This document shows, in pieces, positions 4,740 through 11,179 of a stretch of 11,406 nucleotides of DNA (its first letter is position 1; each line of letters opens with the position of its first letter). The notes under the pieces are model-generated. The model saw only the letters and a list, made by a program, of their open reading frames with translations, did no database searches and had not been told where the DNA came from. The DNA is from Hyphomicrobiales bacterium (GTDB lineage Bacteria; Pseudomonadota; Alphaproteobacteria; Rhizobiales; Aestuariivirgaceae): assembly GCA_016710435.1 (NCBI GenBank), contig JADJVV010000034.1, positions 1 through 11,406 of the forward strand, read 5' to 3'. The position numbers and the translations under genes are program-made.

Positions 4740-4840
4740 GCGAGAACGGCGAGCATTGGACCGAACGCCTGGGCGACGTCTGCATTCTTGCCGTGGCGTT
4801 TCTCGCCGTGCTGGCGCTACTGGCGCCAGGTTGGCTATGA
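4736..4840 (+). CDS. 34-residue single-span membrane peptide
   Basis: A tiny gene whose ATG overlaps the previous stop and whose TGA overlaps the helicase ATG (ATGA at both ends), strong evidence that it is translated. The polar N-terminus 'MSENGEHWTERLGD' is followed by one hydrophobic segment, 'VCILAVAFLAVLALLAPGWL', that runs to the C-terminus. The negatively charged head suggests it may cross the membrane with the N-terminus outside, but the orientation is unsure. No named family. It may only couple translation of its neighbours, or it may act on the membrane. Confidence 0.6.
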   Translation: MSENGEHWTERLGDVCILAVAFLAVLALLAPGWL

Positions 4841-6213
4841 GCTACGCCGACTACATCACCGCCAAGACGCGCACGCATCAGGCGTCCGGCATCGTCGACG
4901 ACGTTGCAGGCTACGATCTGATGCCGCATCAAGTCGACCTCACGCGCTGGGCGCTGCGGCGTGGCCGCTCCGCTATCTTCGCCGATACCGGCCTCGGCAA
5001 GACGCGGATGCAGCTTGTTTGGGCCGACACGCTGCGCCGCCGGCTCGGCGTCAATACGCTGATCCTGGCGCCGCTGGCCGTAGCGCAGCAGACGGCCGAG
5101 GAAGGCAGGGCGATCGGCGTTCCGGTGACGCACGTCCGCTATGCGCGCGACGTGCTGCCCGGCATCTGTGTCACGAATTACGATCGCCTGCACCTGTTCG
5201 ACGCGACGCAGTTTCAGGCCGTCGTGCTCGATGAGTCGTCCTGCATCAAGCATCACACAGCCAAGACGCTGCAGCAATTGCTCGACGCCTTTGCCGCGAC
5301 GCCGTACAAGCTATGCGCCACCGCGACGCCAGCGCCGAATGACTGGGCCGAGCTGGGCACACACGCCGAATTCCTCGGCGTCCGCAGCCGCGTCGAGATG
5401 CTGGCCGAGTTCTTCGTCCATGACGGCGCCGAAACGCAGGTATGGCGCCTGAAAGGCCACGCCCGCGATCTGTTCTGGCAGTGGGTCGCGCACTGGGGCG
5501 CACTGGTGCGCTCGCCGGCCGACCTCGGCCACGACGCAAGCATGTACGAGCTGCCGCCGCTGACGATCGCGCAGCACGTCATCGAGCCGCGCCACGAGCC
5601 GATTGACGGCCTGTTTCACGCCGAGGCGCAAACGCTCATGGAGCGCCGCAACGCACGCCGCGGCTCGATTGCCGATCGCGTGGCCGAGTGCGCTGCCATC
5701 GTCAACAGCACGCCGGGCGCGTGGGTGATCTGGTGCGACCTCAATGCCGAAGGCGACGCGCTGCGCGCGGCGATACCGGATGCGGTGGAGATTCGCGGTG
5801 CCGACGATGCCGATGAGAAAGAGCGGCGCCTGCACGACTTTGCGCACGGTCGGACGCGCGTGCTGGTAACGAAGCCGAGCATCGCCGGCTGGGGATTGAA
5901 TTGGCAGCATTGCGCGCAAGTGGCCTTCGTCGGCGTCACCGACTCCTATGAAGCGTACTACCAGGCCGTGCGTCGGTGCTGGCGCTTCGGGCAACAGCGC
6001 CAGGTGGACGTGCATATCTTCAGCAGCGCCACCGAGGGCGCCGTGCTCGCCAACCTGCAGCGCAAGGAGGTCGCCGCGCGGTCGATGTCCGAGTCGCTGT
6101 CGTCGGCCACGCTGGGCGCCGTGCGCAACGAAGTCCTCGGCCTGGTGCGCGAGTCCAACGAATACCAGCCGGCGCAAGCCATCGCCATTCCCGACTTTTT
6201 GAGGGCCGCATGA
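4837..6213 (+). CDS. SNF2/DEAD-DEAH-type superfamily 2 helicase
   Basis: A 458-residue ATP-dependent DNA translocase of superfamily 2. Seen: Q-like entry 'LMPHQVDLTRWAL' (28-40), Walker A 'ADTGLGKT' (49-56, K55), Ia 'LILAPLAVAQQT', Walker B 'VVLDESS' (D132-E133, so DES rather than DEAD or DEAH), motif III 'ATATP' (161-165), and in the second RecA lobe 'WVIWCDLNAEGDAL', motif V 'KPSIAGWGLNWQ' (346-357) and motif VI 'QAVRRCWRFGQ' (376-386, arginine fingers). No extra nuclease or zinc domain is present. The start at 4837 (MSYADY) overlaps the preceding stop; upstream codons in the same frame are the shadow of other genes. It overlaps the methyltransferase start (ATGA), so the two are made together. 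Helicases of this type are common in phages next to methyltransferases. The exact role (replication, modification or anti-restriction) is unknown. Confidence 0.9.
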   Translation: MSYADYITAKTRTHQASGIVDDVAGYDLMPHQVDLTRWALRRGRSAIFADTGLGKTRMQLVWADTLRRRLGVNTLILAPLAVAQQTAEEGRAIGVPVTHVRYARDVLPGICVTNYDRLHLFDATQFQAVVLDESSCIKHHTAKTLQQLLDAFAATPYKLCATATPAPNDWAELGTHAEFLGVRSRVEMLAEFFVHDGAETQVWRLKGHARDLFWQWVAHWGALVRSPADLGHDASMYELPPLTIAQHVIEPRHEPIDGLFHAEAQTLMERRNARRGSIADRVAECAAIVNSTPGAWVIWCDLNAEGDALRAAIPDAVEIRGADDADEKERRLHDFAHGRTRVLVTKPSIAGWGLNWQHCAQVAFVGVTDSYEAYYQAVRRCWRFGQQRQVDVHIFSSATEGAVLANLQRKEVAARSMSESLSSATLGAVRNEVLGLVRESNEYQPAQAIAIPDFLRAA

Positions 6214-7094
6214 ACTGTCTCGATCAAACCGTCGGCGACGGGTACGCCTTGTTTCAAGGAGACTGTGTGGACGTACTGCGCGGCCTGCCGGATGCGAGCA
6301 TCGACTATTCGATTTTCTCGCCGCCGTTCGCGTCGCTCTATACCTACAGCAACAGCCCGCGCGACATGGGCAACTGCCGCGACGACGCCGAGTTTTTCGG
6401 GCAATTCGACTTCTTGATCGCCGAGCTGCGGCGCGTGATGAAGCCGGGCCACAACGTGAGCTTCCATTGCATGTTGCTTCCGGCCGGCAAGGAGCGCGAC
6501 GGCTACATCGGCCTGAAGGACTTTCGCGGCGATCTGATCCGCGCCTTTCAGGCGCACGGATTCATCTATGCCTCGGAAGTCTGCATTTGGAAAGACCCGG
6601 TGACCGCGATGCAGCGCACTAAGGCGCTCGGGCTGCTGCACAAGACCGTGCGCGAAAACGCCTGCATGTCGCGGCAAGGCATTCCCGACTATCTAGTGAC
6701 GATGCGCGCACCGGGCGAAATGGTCGATCGCGTTCGCCACGATCCAGAGCAATACCCGGTGAGCAAGTGGCAGCAGATCGCGTCGCCGATCTGGACCGAC
6801 ATTGACCCGAATGACACGCTGCAATTCCGCAGCGCCCGCGAGCATGACGACGAGCGGCATATCTGCCCGTTGCAGCTCGAGGTGATCCGACGCGGCGTGG
6901 ATCTATGGACAAATCCAGGCGATGTCGTGCTGTCACCATTTGCCGGCATCGGCAGCGAAGGCTTTGTCGCGTTGCAAATGCAGCGACGCTTCGTCGGCGT
7001 CAGGCTGAAGCGCAGCTATTACGAGCAGGCGGCCCGCAATCTAGCAAATGCATTGCGCGAGAGCGGCGACCTGTTTGCGGTGGACGCCGCATGA
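6210..7094 (+). CDS. Beta-class DNA methyltransferase (N4-cytosine or N6-adenine)
   Basis: A 294-residue S-adenosylmethionine-dependent DNA methyltransferase. The catalytic motif IV 'FSPPF' (S37-P-P-F40) comes first and the cofactor motif I 'SPFAGIGSEG' (242-251) near the end, the order of the beta class. An SPP catalytic motif is common in N4-cytosine enzymes, but adenine enzymes of this type also occur. N-terminal 'LFQGDCVDVLRGLPDASIDY' and central 'IWKDPVTAMQRTKALGL' are typical of phage members. Odd: motif II reads 'FVGVRLKRSYYEQA', with Arg265 where the family has Glu (as in GIEL), the acidic residue that binds the cofactor ribose. No restriction nuclease is adjacent, so it is an orphan enzyme, perhaps for self-protection. 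ATGA overlaps on both sides. Confidence 0.88.
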   Translation: MNCLDQTVGDGYALFQGDCVDVLRGLPDASIDYSIFSPPFASLYTYSNSPRDMGNCRDDAEFFGQFDFLIAELRRVMKPGHNVSFHCMLLPAGKERDGYIGLKDFRGDLIRAFQAHGFIYASEVCIWKDPVTAMQRTKALGLLHKTVRENACMSRQGIPDYLVTMRAPGEMVDRVRHDPEQYPVSKWQQIASPIWTDIDPNDTLQFRSAREHDDERHICPLQLEVIRRGVDLWTNPGDVVLSPFAGIGSEGFVALQMQRRFVGVRLKRSYYEQAARNLANALRESGDLFAVDAA

Positions 7095-7525
7095 TCGCCA
7101 CCAGCAACCGCGCCACCGACCTCACCGGCCTTCGCGTCGGCCGTCTCACCGTGCTGCGCCGCGTCGAGAGTTACGTCCAGGCCGATGGCCGCCGTCGTGG
7201 CCGCTGGTTGTGCCTCTGCGCCTGCGGCCGGGAAGTGACCGCGCTGACCGGCAACCTGACGGCGAAGCGCAACGCCGGCCGCGTGCAGTCCTGCGGCTGT
7301 CTGAAACAAGAAGCGGACATCACCGTCGGCCACCGCCTATCAGCCGCACGTAACACGAAGCGCACCAGAGAGCGCGAGGAGCGGCTGGCCGGCGGCAAGA
7401 ATAAGCGCCAGCGCAAGCCGCAGAGTCGGAAGGTCGGCCTGCCGACGCCGGCATGGGGCAACGCCAAAGCGGCGGCGCTGGATCTGGCGGCAGCGTTTGG
7501 CTACGGGACGGGAGAGAAAAAATGA
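7091..7525 (+). CDS. Phage zinc-cluster protein with AP2/HNH-associated N-terminal domain
   Basis: A 144-residue protein. The N-terminal part has 'DLTGLRVGRLTVLRRVES' (10-27), a Trp-containing strand, 'CLCACGREV' (C41, C43, C45), 'LTGNLTAKRNAGRVQSCGCL' (C68, C70). This pattern (RFGRLTV...CxCG...SCGCL) is the small zinc-binding domain often found at the N-terminus of phage HNH homing nucleases and AP2-like proteins. No HNH or AP2 part follows; instead there is a long, very basic stretch (about 87-114: 'RTREREERLAGGKNKRQRKP') and an Ala-rich helix. It probably binds DNA. It overlaps the methyltransferase stop and the next start (ATGA), so it belongs to the same operon. No specific function can be given. 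Confidence 0.7.
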   Translation: MIATSNRATDLTGLRVGRLTVLRRVESYVQADGRRRGRWLCLCACGREVTALTGNLTAKRNAGRVQSCGCLKQEADITVGHRLSAARNTKRTREREERLAGGKNKRQRKPQSRKVGLPTPAWGNAKAAALDLAAAFGYGTGEKK

Positions 7526-7710
7526 ACAACGTATTCCAAATGCGGCGCGTCAACGCGCTCGCGCTGCGGCAGATGGCGGCGACGGCGCACCCGAATAGCA
7601 GACGGCACCAGGCGCGGTGGTTGGCGGCCGTGAGGTATTTGAGAAGGCGGCGGCTGTGGATCTGCGACGGCGCTCGGGCGACCTGGGGCGTACCGGGAGA
7701 GGCGGCATGA
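7522..7710 (+). CDS. Small basic phage protein
   Basis: A 62-residue, strongly basic protein: 'MRRVNALALRQMAATAHPNS', then 'RRHQARWLAAVRYLRRRRLW' and 'GARATWG'. It has two probable helices with regular Arg and aromatic residues and a turn at 'AHPNS'. The charge suggests nucleic-acid binding, but I recognise no family. The ATG lies in an A-rich stretch after GGGAGAG and overlaps the previous stop. Its TGA overlaps the ATG of the nuclease gene. Coding status rests on both coupled ends and on the sensible sequence. Confidence 0.6.
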   Translation: MNNVFQMRRVNALALRQMAATAHPNSRRHQARWLAAVRYLRRRRLWICDGARATWGVPGEAA

Positions 7711-8522
7711 CCGACTTCACCCCCGGACTGTTCCGCGACCTACCCTCCGCGACCTACCACACCATCGAAGCCATGTCGGCCAGCGGCACCAAGAAGATGC
7801 TGCGCTCGCCGCAGCACTACGTCCTGGCGCGGACGCAGCCGAGCAAGCCCTCGGCCGCGATGGAGTTCGGCACCGCCGTCCATGCCGGCGTGCTGGAGCC
7901 GGACACCTTCAACGAGGCGGTCGTCGTGGCGCCGGAGATCAACAAGCGCACGGCAGCCGGCAAGGCGGAAGCGGAGGCGTTCGCCGCCGCCCATGCCGGC
8001 AAAGTCGTGCTATCGCCCGACGATTGGGAGCGGTGCGCGCAGACCATCGCCGCAGTGCGCAAGCATCCGGCCGCGGCGCAGTTGCTCGACGGCGGCGAGC
8101 GCGAGTTGTCGCTGTTCTGGCGCGACGGGAAGTACAACGTGCCGTGCAAGTCGCGTTTCGACGCCTTCAATCACAACGTCGTCATCGACCTGAAGACTTG
8201 CCAAGACGCCTCGCCGGAGACCTTCGCGCGGACGATCGCGCAGTACCTGTACCACTTGCAAGCGGCGTTCTACTTCAGCGGCGCCGAGCACGTCCTGAAC
8301 GCCACGCCGGCAGCGTTTGCCTTCATCGCCGTCGAGACCGAACCGCCATTCGCCGTCGCCTGTTACGTCCTGCCGGCCAATGGCATCCTGGCCGGGGCGC
8401 ATCTGGCGAACATCGCGCTGGAACGCTACGCCGCCGCACTGGCATCCGGCGAATGGCCCGGCTATAGCGAAACCATCGAAGTCATCAAGTTGCCGAAGTG
8501 GGCAACGACCTTCAACGTTTAG
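7707..8522 (+). CDS. RecE/Cas4-like PD-(D/E)XK exonuclease (DUF3799 type)
   Basis: A 271-residue nuclease resembling the C-terminal catalytic domain of RecE (exodeoxyribonuclease VIII), which trims 5' ends to give single strands for RecT. Seen: 'YHTIEAMSASGTKKMLRSPQ' near the N-terminus, 'EFGTAVHAGVLEP' with H59, 'ERELSLFWRDG' with E132, 'CKSRFDAF' with D152, 'VIDLKT' (D161, K163) and 'QYLYHLQAAFY' (179-189, containing the Q-Y helix of this superfamily). D152, D161 and K163 form the likely metal site. It lacks the long N-terminal part of E. coli RecE, as most phage versions do. The start ATG overlaps the preceding stop. A RecT gene follows after 9 bases, the usual exonuclease-annealase pair for phage recombination. 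Confidence 0.88.
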   Translation: MTDFTPGLFRDLPSATYHTIEAMSASGTKKMLRSPQHYVLARTQPSKPSAAMEFGTAVHAGVLEPDTFNEAVVVAPEINKRTAAGKAEAEAFAAAHAGKVVLSPDDWERCAQTIAAVRKHPAAAQLLDGGERELSLFWRDGKYNVPCKSRFDAFNHNVVIDLKTCQDASPETFARTIAQYLYHLQAAFYFSGAEHVLNATPAAFAFIAVETEPPFAVACYVLPANGILAGAHLANIALERYAAALASGEWPGYSETIEVIKLPKWATTFNV

Positions 8523-8531
8523 GAGAGCGCA

Positions 8532-9341
8532 ATGTCTGAAGCTGTCGCACTGCAAACCCGTCAGAATTCCGTCATGGTCCGCATGGGAGAACGCTACGGC
8601 GTCGACCCGAACAAGCTTTACTCGACGCTCAAGGCGACCGCGTTCAAGGGCGACGTATCGAACGAGCAGATGCTCGCCTTGATGATCGTGGCCGACCAGT
8701 TCCATTTGAACCCGCTTACGCGCGAGATTTTCGCCTTCCCCGACAAACAGAACGGCATCGTCCCGGTCGTCGGCGTCGATGGTTGGTCGCGCATCATCAA
8801 CGAACACCCGCAGTTCGACGGCATCGACTTTGAGCAGACCGACGAAGCCTGCACTTGCACGATCTACCGCAAGGACCGCGCGCACCCGATCCGCGTGACG
8901 GAGTACCTGTCGGAGTGCAAGCGCGGCACCGGGCCGTGGGGTTCGCACCCGCGCCGGATGCTCCGTCACAAGAGCATGATTCAGTGCGCGAGATTGGCGT
9001 TCGGCTACTCCGGCATCTACGACCAGGACGAGGCCGAGCGGATCATCGAAGGATCGGCGACGCTGACGCCGCTCGAAACCGAAGCGCCGGCCATTGCCGC
9101 CATCAATGCCAAGGTGAAGCCGAAGCGGCAAGCGGCGATTGATGTTGTCCCGCAACCGCCCGACCCGAACGCCGGCAAGGGTCTGCACCTGTACACCTAC
9201 GCCGAAGTCCGCGACCGCCTGGAGAACGCCAAAACCGACGACGACCGCGCCCTGGCCGTGGACATGATCCGCAGCGTCGCCGACGAAGCGCAGCGGGCCG
9301 AACTCACCGAGCTGGCGAAGCTGCTGGCCGATGCGCCATGA
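8532..9341 (+). CDS. recT: RecT/Bet-family single-strand annealing protein
   Basis: A 269-residue annealase. Diagnostic stretches are 'FHLNPLTREIFAFPDKQNGI' (about 57-76), 'VPVVGVDGWSRIINEHPQFD' (77-96), 'ECKRGTGPWGSHPRRMLRHK' (128-147) and 'SMIQCARLAFGYSGIYDQDE', the core of the Bet/RecT family. The C-terminal third (about 185-269) is a variable, Pro-containing linker and a charged helix. It pairs complementary single strands made by the nuclease of the gene before it. An AGGAG ribosome-binding site precedes the ATG, so it is well translated on its own. Its stop overlaps the next gene (ATGA). With RusA on the other operon the window holds exonuclease, annealase and resolvase functions. Confidence 0.93.
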   Translation: MSEAVALQTRQNSVMVRMGERYGVDPNKLYSTLKATAFKGDVSNEQMLALMIVADQFHLNPLTREIFAFPDKQNGIVPVVGVDGWSRIINEHPQFDGIDFEQTDEACTCTIYRKDRAHPIRVTEYLSECKRGTGPWGSHPRRMLRHKSMIQCARLAFGYSGIYDQDEAERIIEGSATLTPLETEAPAIAAINAKVKPKRQAAIDVVPQPPDPNAGKGLHLYTYAEVRDRLENAKTDDDRALAVDMIRSVADEAQRAELTELAKLLADAP

Positions 9342-9601
9342 GAACGGATTCCTGCATGAACCCTGGCCGGCTGCACTTGCAGCCGAAGCGGGACTATATG
9401 CCGTTCGACGACCACACCTCGACCATGTGGCAGAAGAAGCAGCAGATGAACGCCGGCATCGTGCTGGACAAGCCGATACGCTACACGCCGCAGCATCGTC
9501 GCAGCGCCCGCGGGATCGTGGCGGGAGTCGTACTGGGCGCCGCCGTGTGGCTGCTGCTCGGCGGTATTGCGGTGATGGTGTGGAGGATGTATGGACTATG
9601 A
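9338..9601 (+). CDS. Small membrane protein with one C-terminal span
   Basis: An 87-residue protein. The polar N-terminal 55 residues are rich in Gln, Lys and Met. A single hydrophobic helix, 'GIVAGVVLGAAVWLLLGGIA' (59-78) and a few more residues, is preceded by basic residues (HRRSAR), which favours the N-terminus in the cytoplasm. The ATG at 9338 overlaps the recT stop. Because no good ribosome-binding site precedes it, a second ATG at 9356 is possible. It overlaps the next gene by 11 bases. Function unknown; small membrane proteins of this kind occur in phage accessory regions. Confidence 0.6.
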   Translation: MRTDSCMNPGRLHLQPKRDYMPFDDHTSTMWQKKQQMNAGIVLDKPIRYTPQHRRSARGIVAGVVLGAAVWLLLGGIAVMVWRMYGL

Positions 9602-9899
9602 CGAACTGATGCAACGGCTGCGTGTGTGGTCATTAGATGAACGCCGTGGCGATGGAATGCTGTTGGTCCGTACCGCCGACGCGATCACCAAGCTTCGCGC
9701 CGAGCGGGACGCGCTGCAGTTGTCGGTCGCCGGGTTTGACGCAGCCCGAGAAATGCTCAACGTGCAGGACAACAAGATCGACAAACTGCTGTCTGCTTTG
9801 CAGATCGCTCGCGAAACAATTTACTCGCTCGACGCCAGAGAAATATATGACGATGAGTTGGCGTTGATTGACGCTGCGCTCGCGGAGGGCAGGTCATGA
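9591..9899 (+). CDS. Accessory phage protein with coiled-coil segment
   Basis: A 102-residue acidic, mostly helical protein. It contains 'AITKLRAERDALQLS' (about 31-45), a heptad-like segment that also occurs, with changes, in neighbouring genes. The rest ('NKIDKLLSALQIARETIYSL') continues as helix. GGAGG lies a few bases before the ATG at 9591, inside the membrane-protein gene, which fixes this start. The stop overlaps the next ATG. It resembles the loosely conserved Ea22-like accessory proteins of lambdoid phages, but only in general style. Function unknown. Confidence 0.65.
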   Translation: MDYDELMQRLRVWSLDERRGDGMLLVRTADAITKLRAERDALQLSVAGFDAAREMLNVQDNKIDKLLSALQIARETIYSLDAREIYDDELALIDAALAEGRS

Positions 9900-10354
9900 G
9901 CAAACAAAACTACGGCTTGCCGCCAAAAGACCCGGCGTTGTTAGAACTCATTCGGCTCCGCGCCGAGCGTGACGCTCTCGCGGACGAAGTGCGCGATCTC
10001 GACATCGAGTTGACTCACGCCAGAGACGAGCGCGACGCATACCGGTACGCTATGGCGAAAATAACCGATCCGGCTGCCGCATTGGCCGCTTTGCAACCTC
10101 CTCCGCCAATCATCATGCCGGCGCAGGATTGGGCGCTGTATCAGCAAATCAAAACCCTAAACGAACGCATCGCCTACCTTGAGCCGATTTTCATCGCCGC
10201 TCGTAATCTCGTTGATAACGCCGAGGAGTACGAGTGCGACGGGCTTGGACTGTGGGCACAACACGGATGGTGGGAACCGCTACATGACGCGCTTGACCCT
10301 GACGGCTCGGCAGCGGCTGACGACATGCGCCAGCCTGTCACGCCTGCAAAGTGA
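9896..10354 (+). CDS. Accessory phage protein, coiled coil plus Pro-rich hinge
   Basis: A 152-residue protein. Residues about 15-50 are a coiled coil ('LIRLRAERDALADEVRDLDI' and 'HARDERDAYRYAM'), followed by the hinge 'LQPPPPIIMP' (67-75), a second helix ('LYQQIKTLNERIAYLEPI') and a Trp-rich patch 'GLGLWAQHGWWEPLHDAL'. The coiled coil is closely related to those in the genes on either side. The ATG overlaps the previous stop. No known catalytic motif. GC content here is lower than in the helicase-recT block, fitting exchangeable accessory DNA. Confidence 0.65.
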   Translation: MSKQNYGLPPKDPALLELIRLRAERDALADEVRDLDIELTHARDERDAYRYAMAKITDPAAALAALQPPPPIIMPAQDWALYQQIKTLNERIAYLEPIFIAARNLVDNAEEYECDGLGLWAQHGWWEPLHDALDPDGSAAADDMRQPVTPAK

Positions 10355-10365
10355 CTAGGAAACCT

Positions 10366-10500
10366 ATGGACTGCTGGCCGGTAGACAGGATCATCATGGT
10401 AGTCGTCTTGTCAGTGGCGGCAGTGCCTATGCTGACGGGACTGGGCGTGCTGACATGGATGATGTGGAACATGCTGCGCGGCAAGGGAGGATGGAAATGA
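10366..10500 (+). CDS. 44-residue single-span membrane peptide
   Basis: A small gene with AGGA 7 bases before the ATG at 10366. It encodes 'MDCWPVDRIIMVVVLSVAAV' followed by 'PMLTGLGVLTWMMWNMLRGK': one long hydrophobic segment with an acidic N-terminus and a Lys/Arg C-terminus, which predicts the C-terminus in the cytoplasm. It is preceded by an 11-base gap, and its stop overlaps the next start (ATGA). No family recognised. It could be a membrane-acting phage peptide; too short for a firm call. Confidence 0.55.
   Translation: MDCWPVDRIIMVVVLSVAAVPMLTGLGVLTWMMWNMLRGKGGWK
10485..10490 (+). promoter_or_regulatory. Ribosome-binding site that selects the ATG at 10497
   Basis: GGGAGG ends directly before an in-frame ATG at 10491 and 6 bases before a second ATG at 10497. 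Only the second has workable spacing, so it is taken as the start of the zinc-ribbon gene. Confidence 0.55.
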
Positions 10501-10691
10501 GATTGCCGAACATCACCGACGACGACATCGGCGGCTTGATGCCGTGTCCGGCCTGCCCGGACGGCTACGTCTGGGACTCCAACGGGCAAACTGCCAAGTG
10601 CTGCCCGAAGTGCAACGGGCACGCTGTCGTGCATCTCGACGGCAGGCCGATTGCGACTGAGCTTGGCTTGCCAATGGAGCTTCAACCATGA
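10497..10691 (+). CDS. Small zinc-ribbon protein
   Basis: A 64-residue protein with 'CPACPDGYVWD' and then 'CCPKCNGHAVV', a four-cysteine zinc ribbon of DnaJ-like appearance with a short acidic N-terminus ('ITDDDIGGLM'). It is similar in style to the zinc protein at the head of the rightward operon, though not an obvious copy. Its start overlaps the membrane-peptide stop and its own stop overlaps the next ATG. It probably mediates protein or nucleic-acid contacts. Function unknown. Confidence 0.65.
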   Translation: MRLPNITDDDIGGLMPCPACPDGYVWDSNGQTAKCCPKCNGHAVVHLDGRPIATELGLPMELQP

Positions 10692-11179
10692 CAGATACTA
10701 GACCCTGCACCTGCGCTCCAGATGAGCGCCCGTATCCGTGCCGTCATCAGTACGCACTAGGACTATGCCGTAAGGCGGAAATTCGCTCTTTGCGCGCCGA
10801 GCTTGACCGCTGCATCGCGCAGATTGGCGACTTGGCAAAACTGCGAAGTGAAGAAGAAATAACGTACGGGCACGTCATGGGCCGCATCGCCATCGCGCTG
10901 TTTGGTGACCGGAACAACCGCACCGACGAAGAATGCGTGAAACAGGTCATTGATGTTATATGCGAGCGCAACAGACTACGCCAACATCTGCACGACGAGC
11001 ATCAGCGCCACATTGGTACGATGGACGAACGCGATGCCATCGCTCGCCAGTTGGCAATATCACGCTCTCTGCTAATGGAGTGTGTACAAAACCTCAGCCC
11101 TCCGTGGCAGAACCCAGACCATCCGCTGTGGTCGCTGAAGTCGCGTATCAAGGCAACTTTTGGAGGACAGTCGTCGTGA
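10688..11179 (+). CDS. Accessory phage protein with N-terminal Cys motif and coiled coils
   Basis: A 163-residue protein. The N-terminus 'CTCAPDERPYPCRHQYALGL' ending in C27 has C7, C9, C18 and C27, a motif that I recognise in general form (CxC...PCxxxYALxxC) from the start of many phage accessory proteins. It probably binds a metal. A coiled coil follows ('IRSLRAELDRCIAQIGDLAK'), then a mixed region with 'HVMGRIAIALFGDRNNRTDE' and a second helix ('VICERNRLRQHLHDEHQRHI'). The C-terminus is Trp/Pro-rich ('NLSPPWQNPDHPLWSLKSRI'). The ATG overlaps the upstream stop; the stop overlaps the next GTG. Function unknown. Confidence 0.65.
   Translation: MTDTRPCTCAPDERPYPCRHQYALGLCRKAEIRSLRAELDRCIAQIGDLAKLRSEEEITYGHVMGRIAIALFGDRNNRTDEECVKQVIDVICERNRLRQHLHDEHQRHIGTMDERDAIARQLAISRSLLMECVQNLSPPWQNPDHPLWSLKSRIKATFGGQSS

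Noticed and set aside
4657..4836. N-terminal extension of the helicase to an upstream ATG
   Set aside because: The added residues are out-of-frame readings of the zinc protein and membrane peptide genes; the ATGA junction at 4837 fits far better.
5311..6177. 288-residue minus-strand frame inside the helicase gene
   Set aside because: Antisense shadow of a helicase whose motifs are all intact.
8010..9614. 534-residue open frame on the minus strand opposite the nuclease and recT genes
   Set aside because: It is the antisense shadow of two clearly recognised genes; Arg/Leu/Val-rich without any family motif. High GC makes such long empty frames common.
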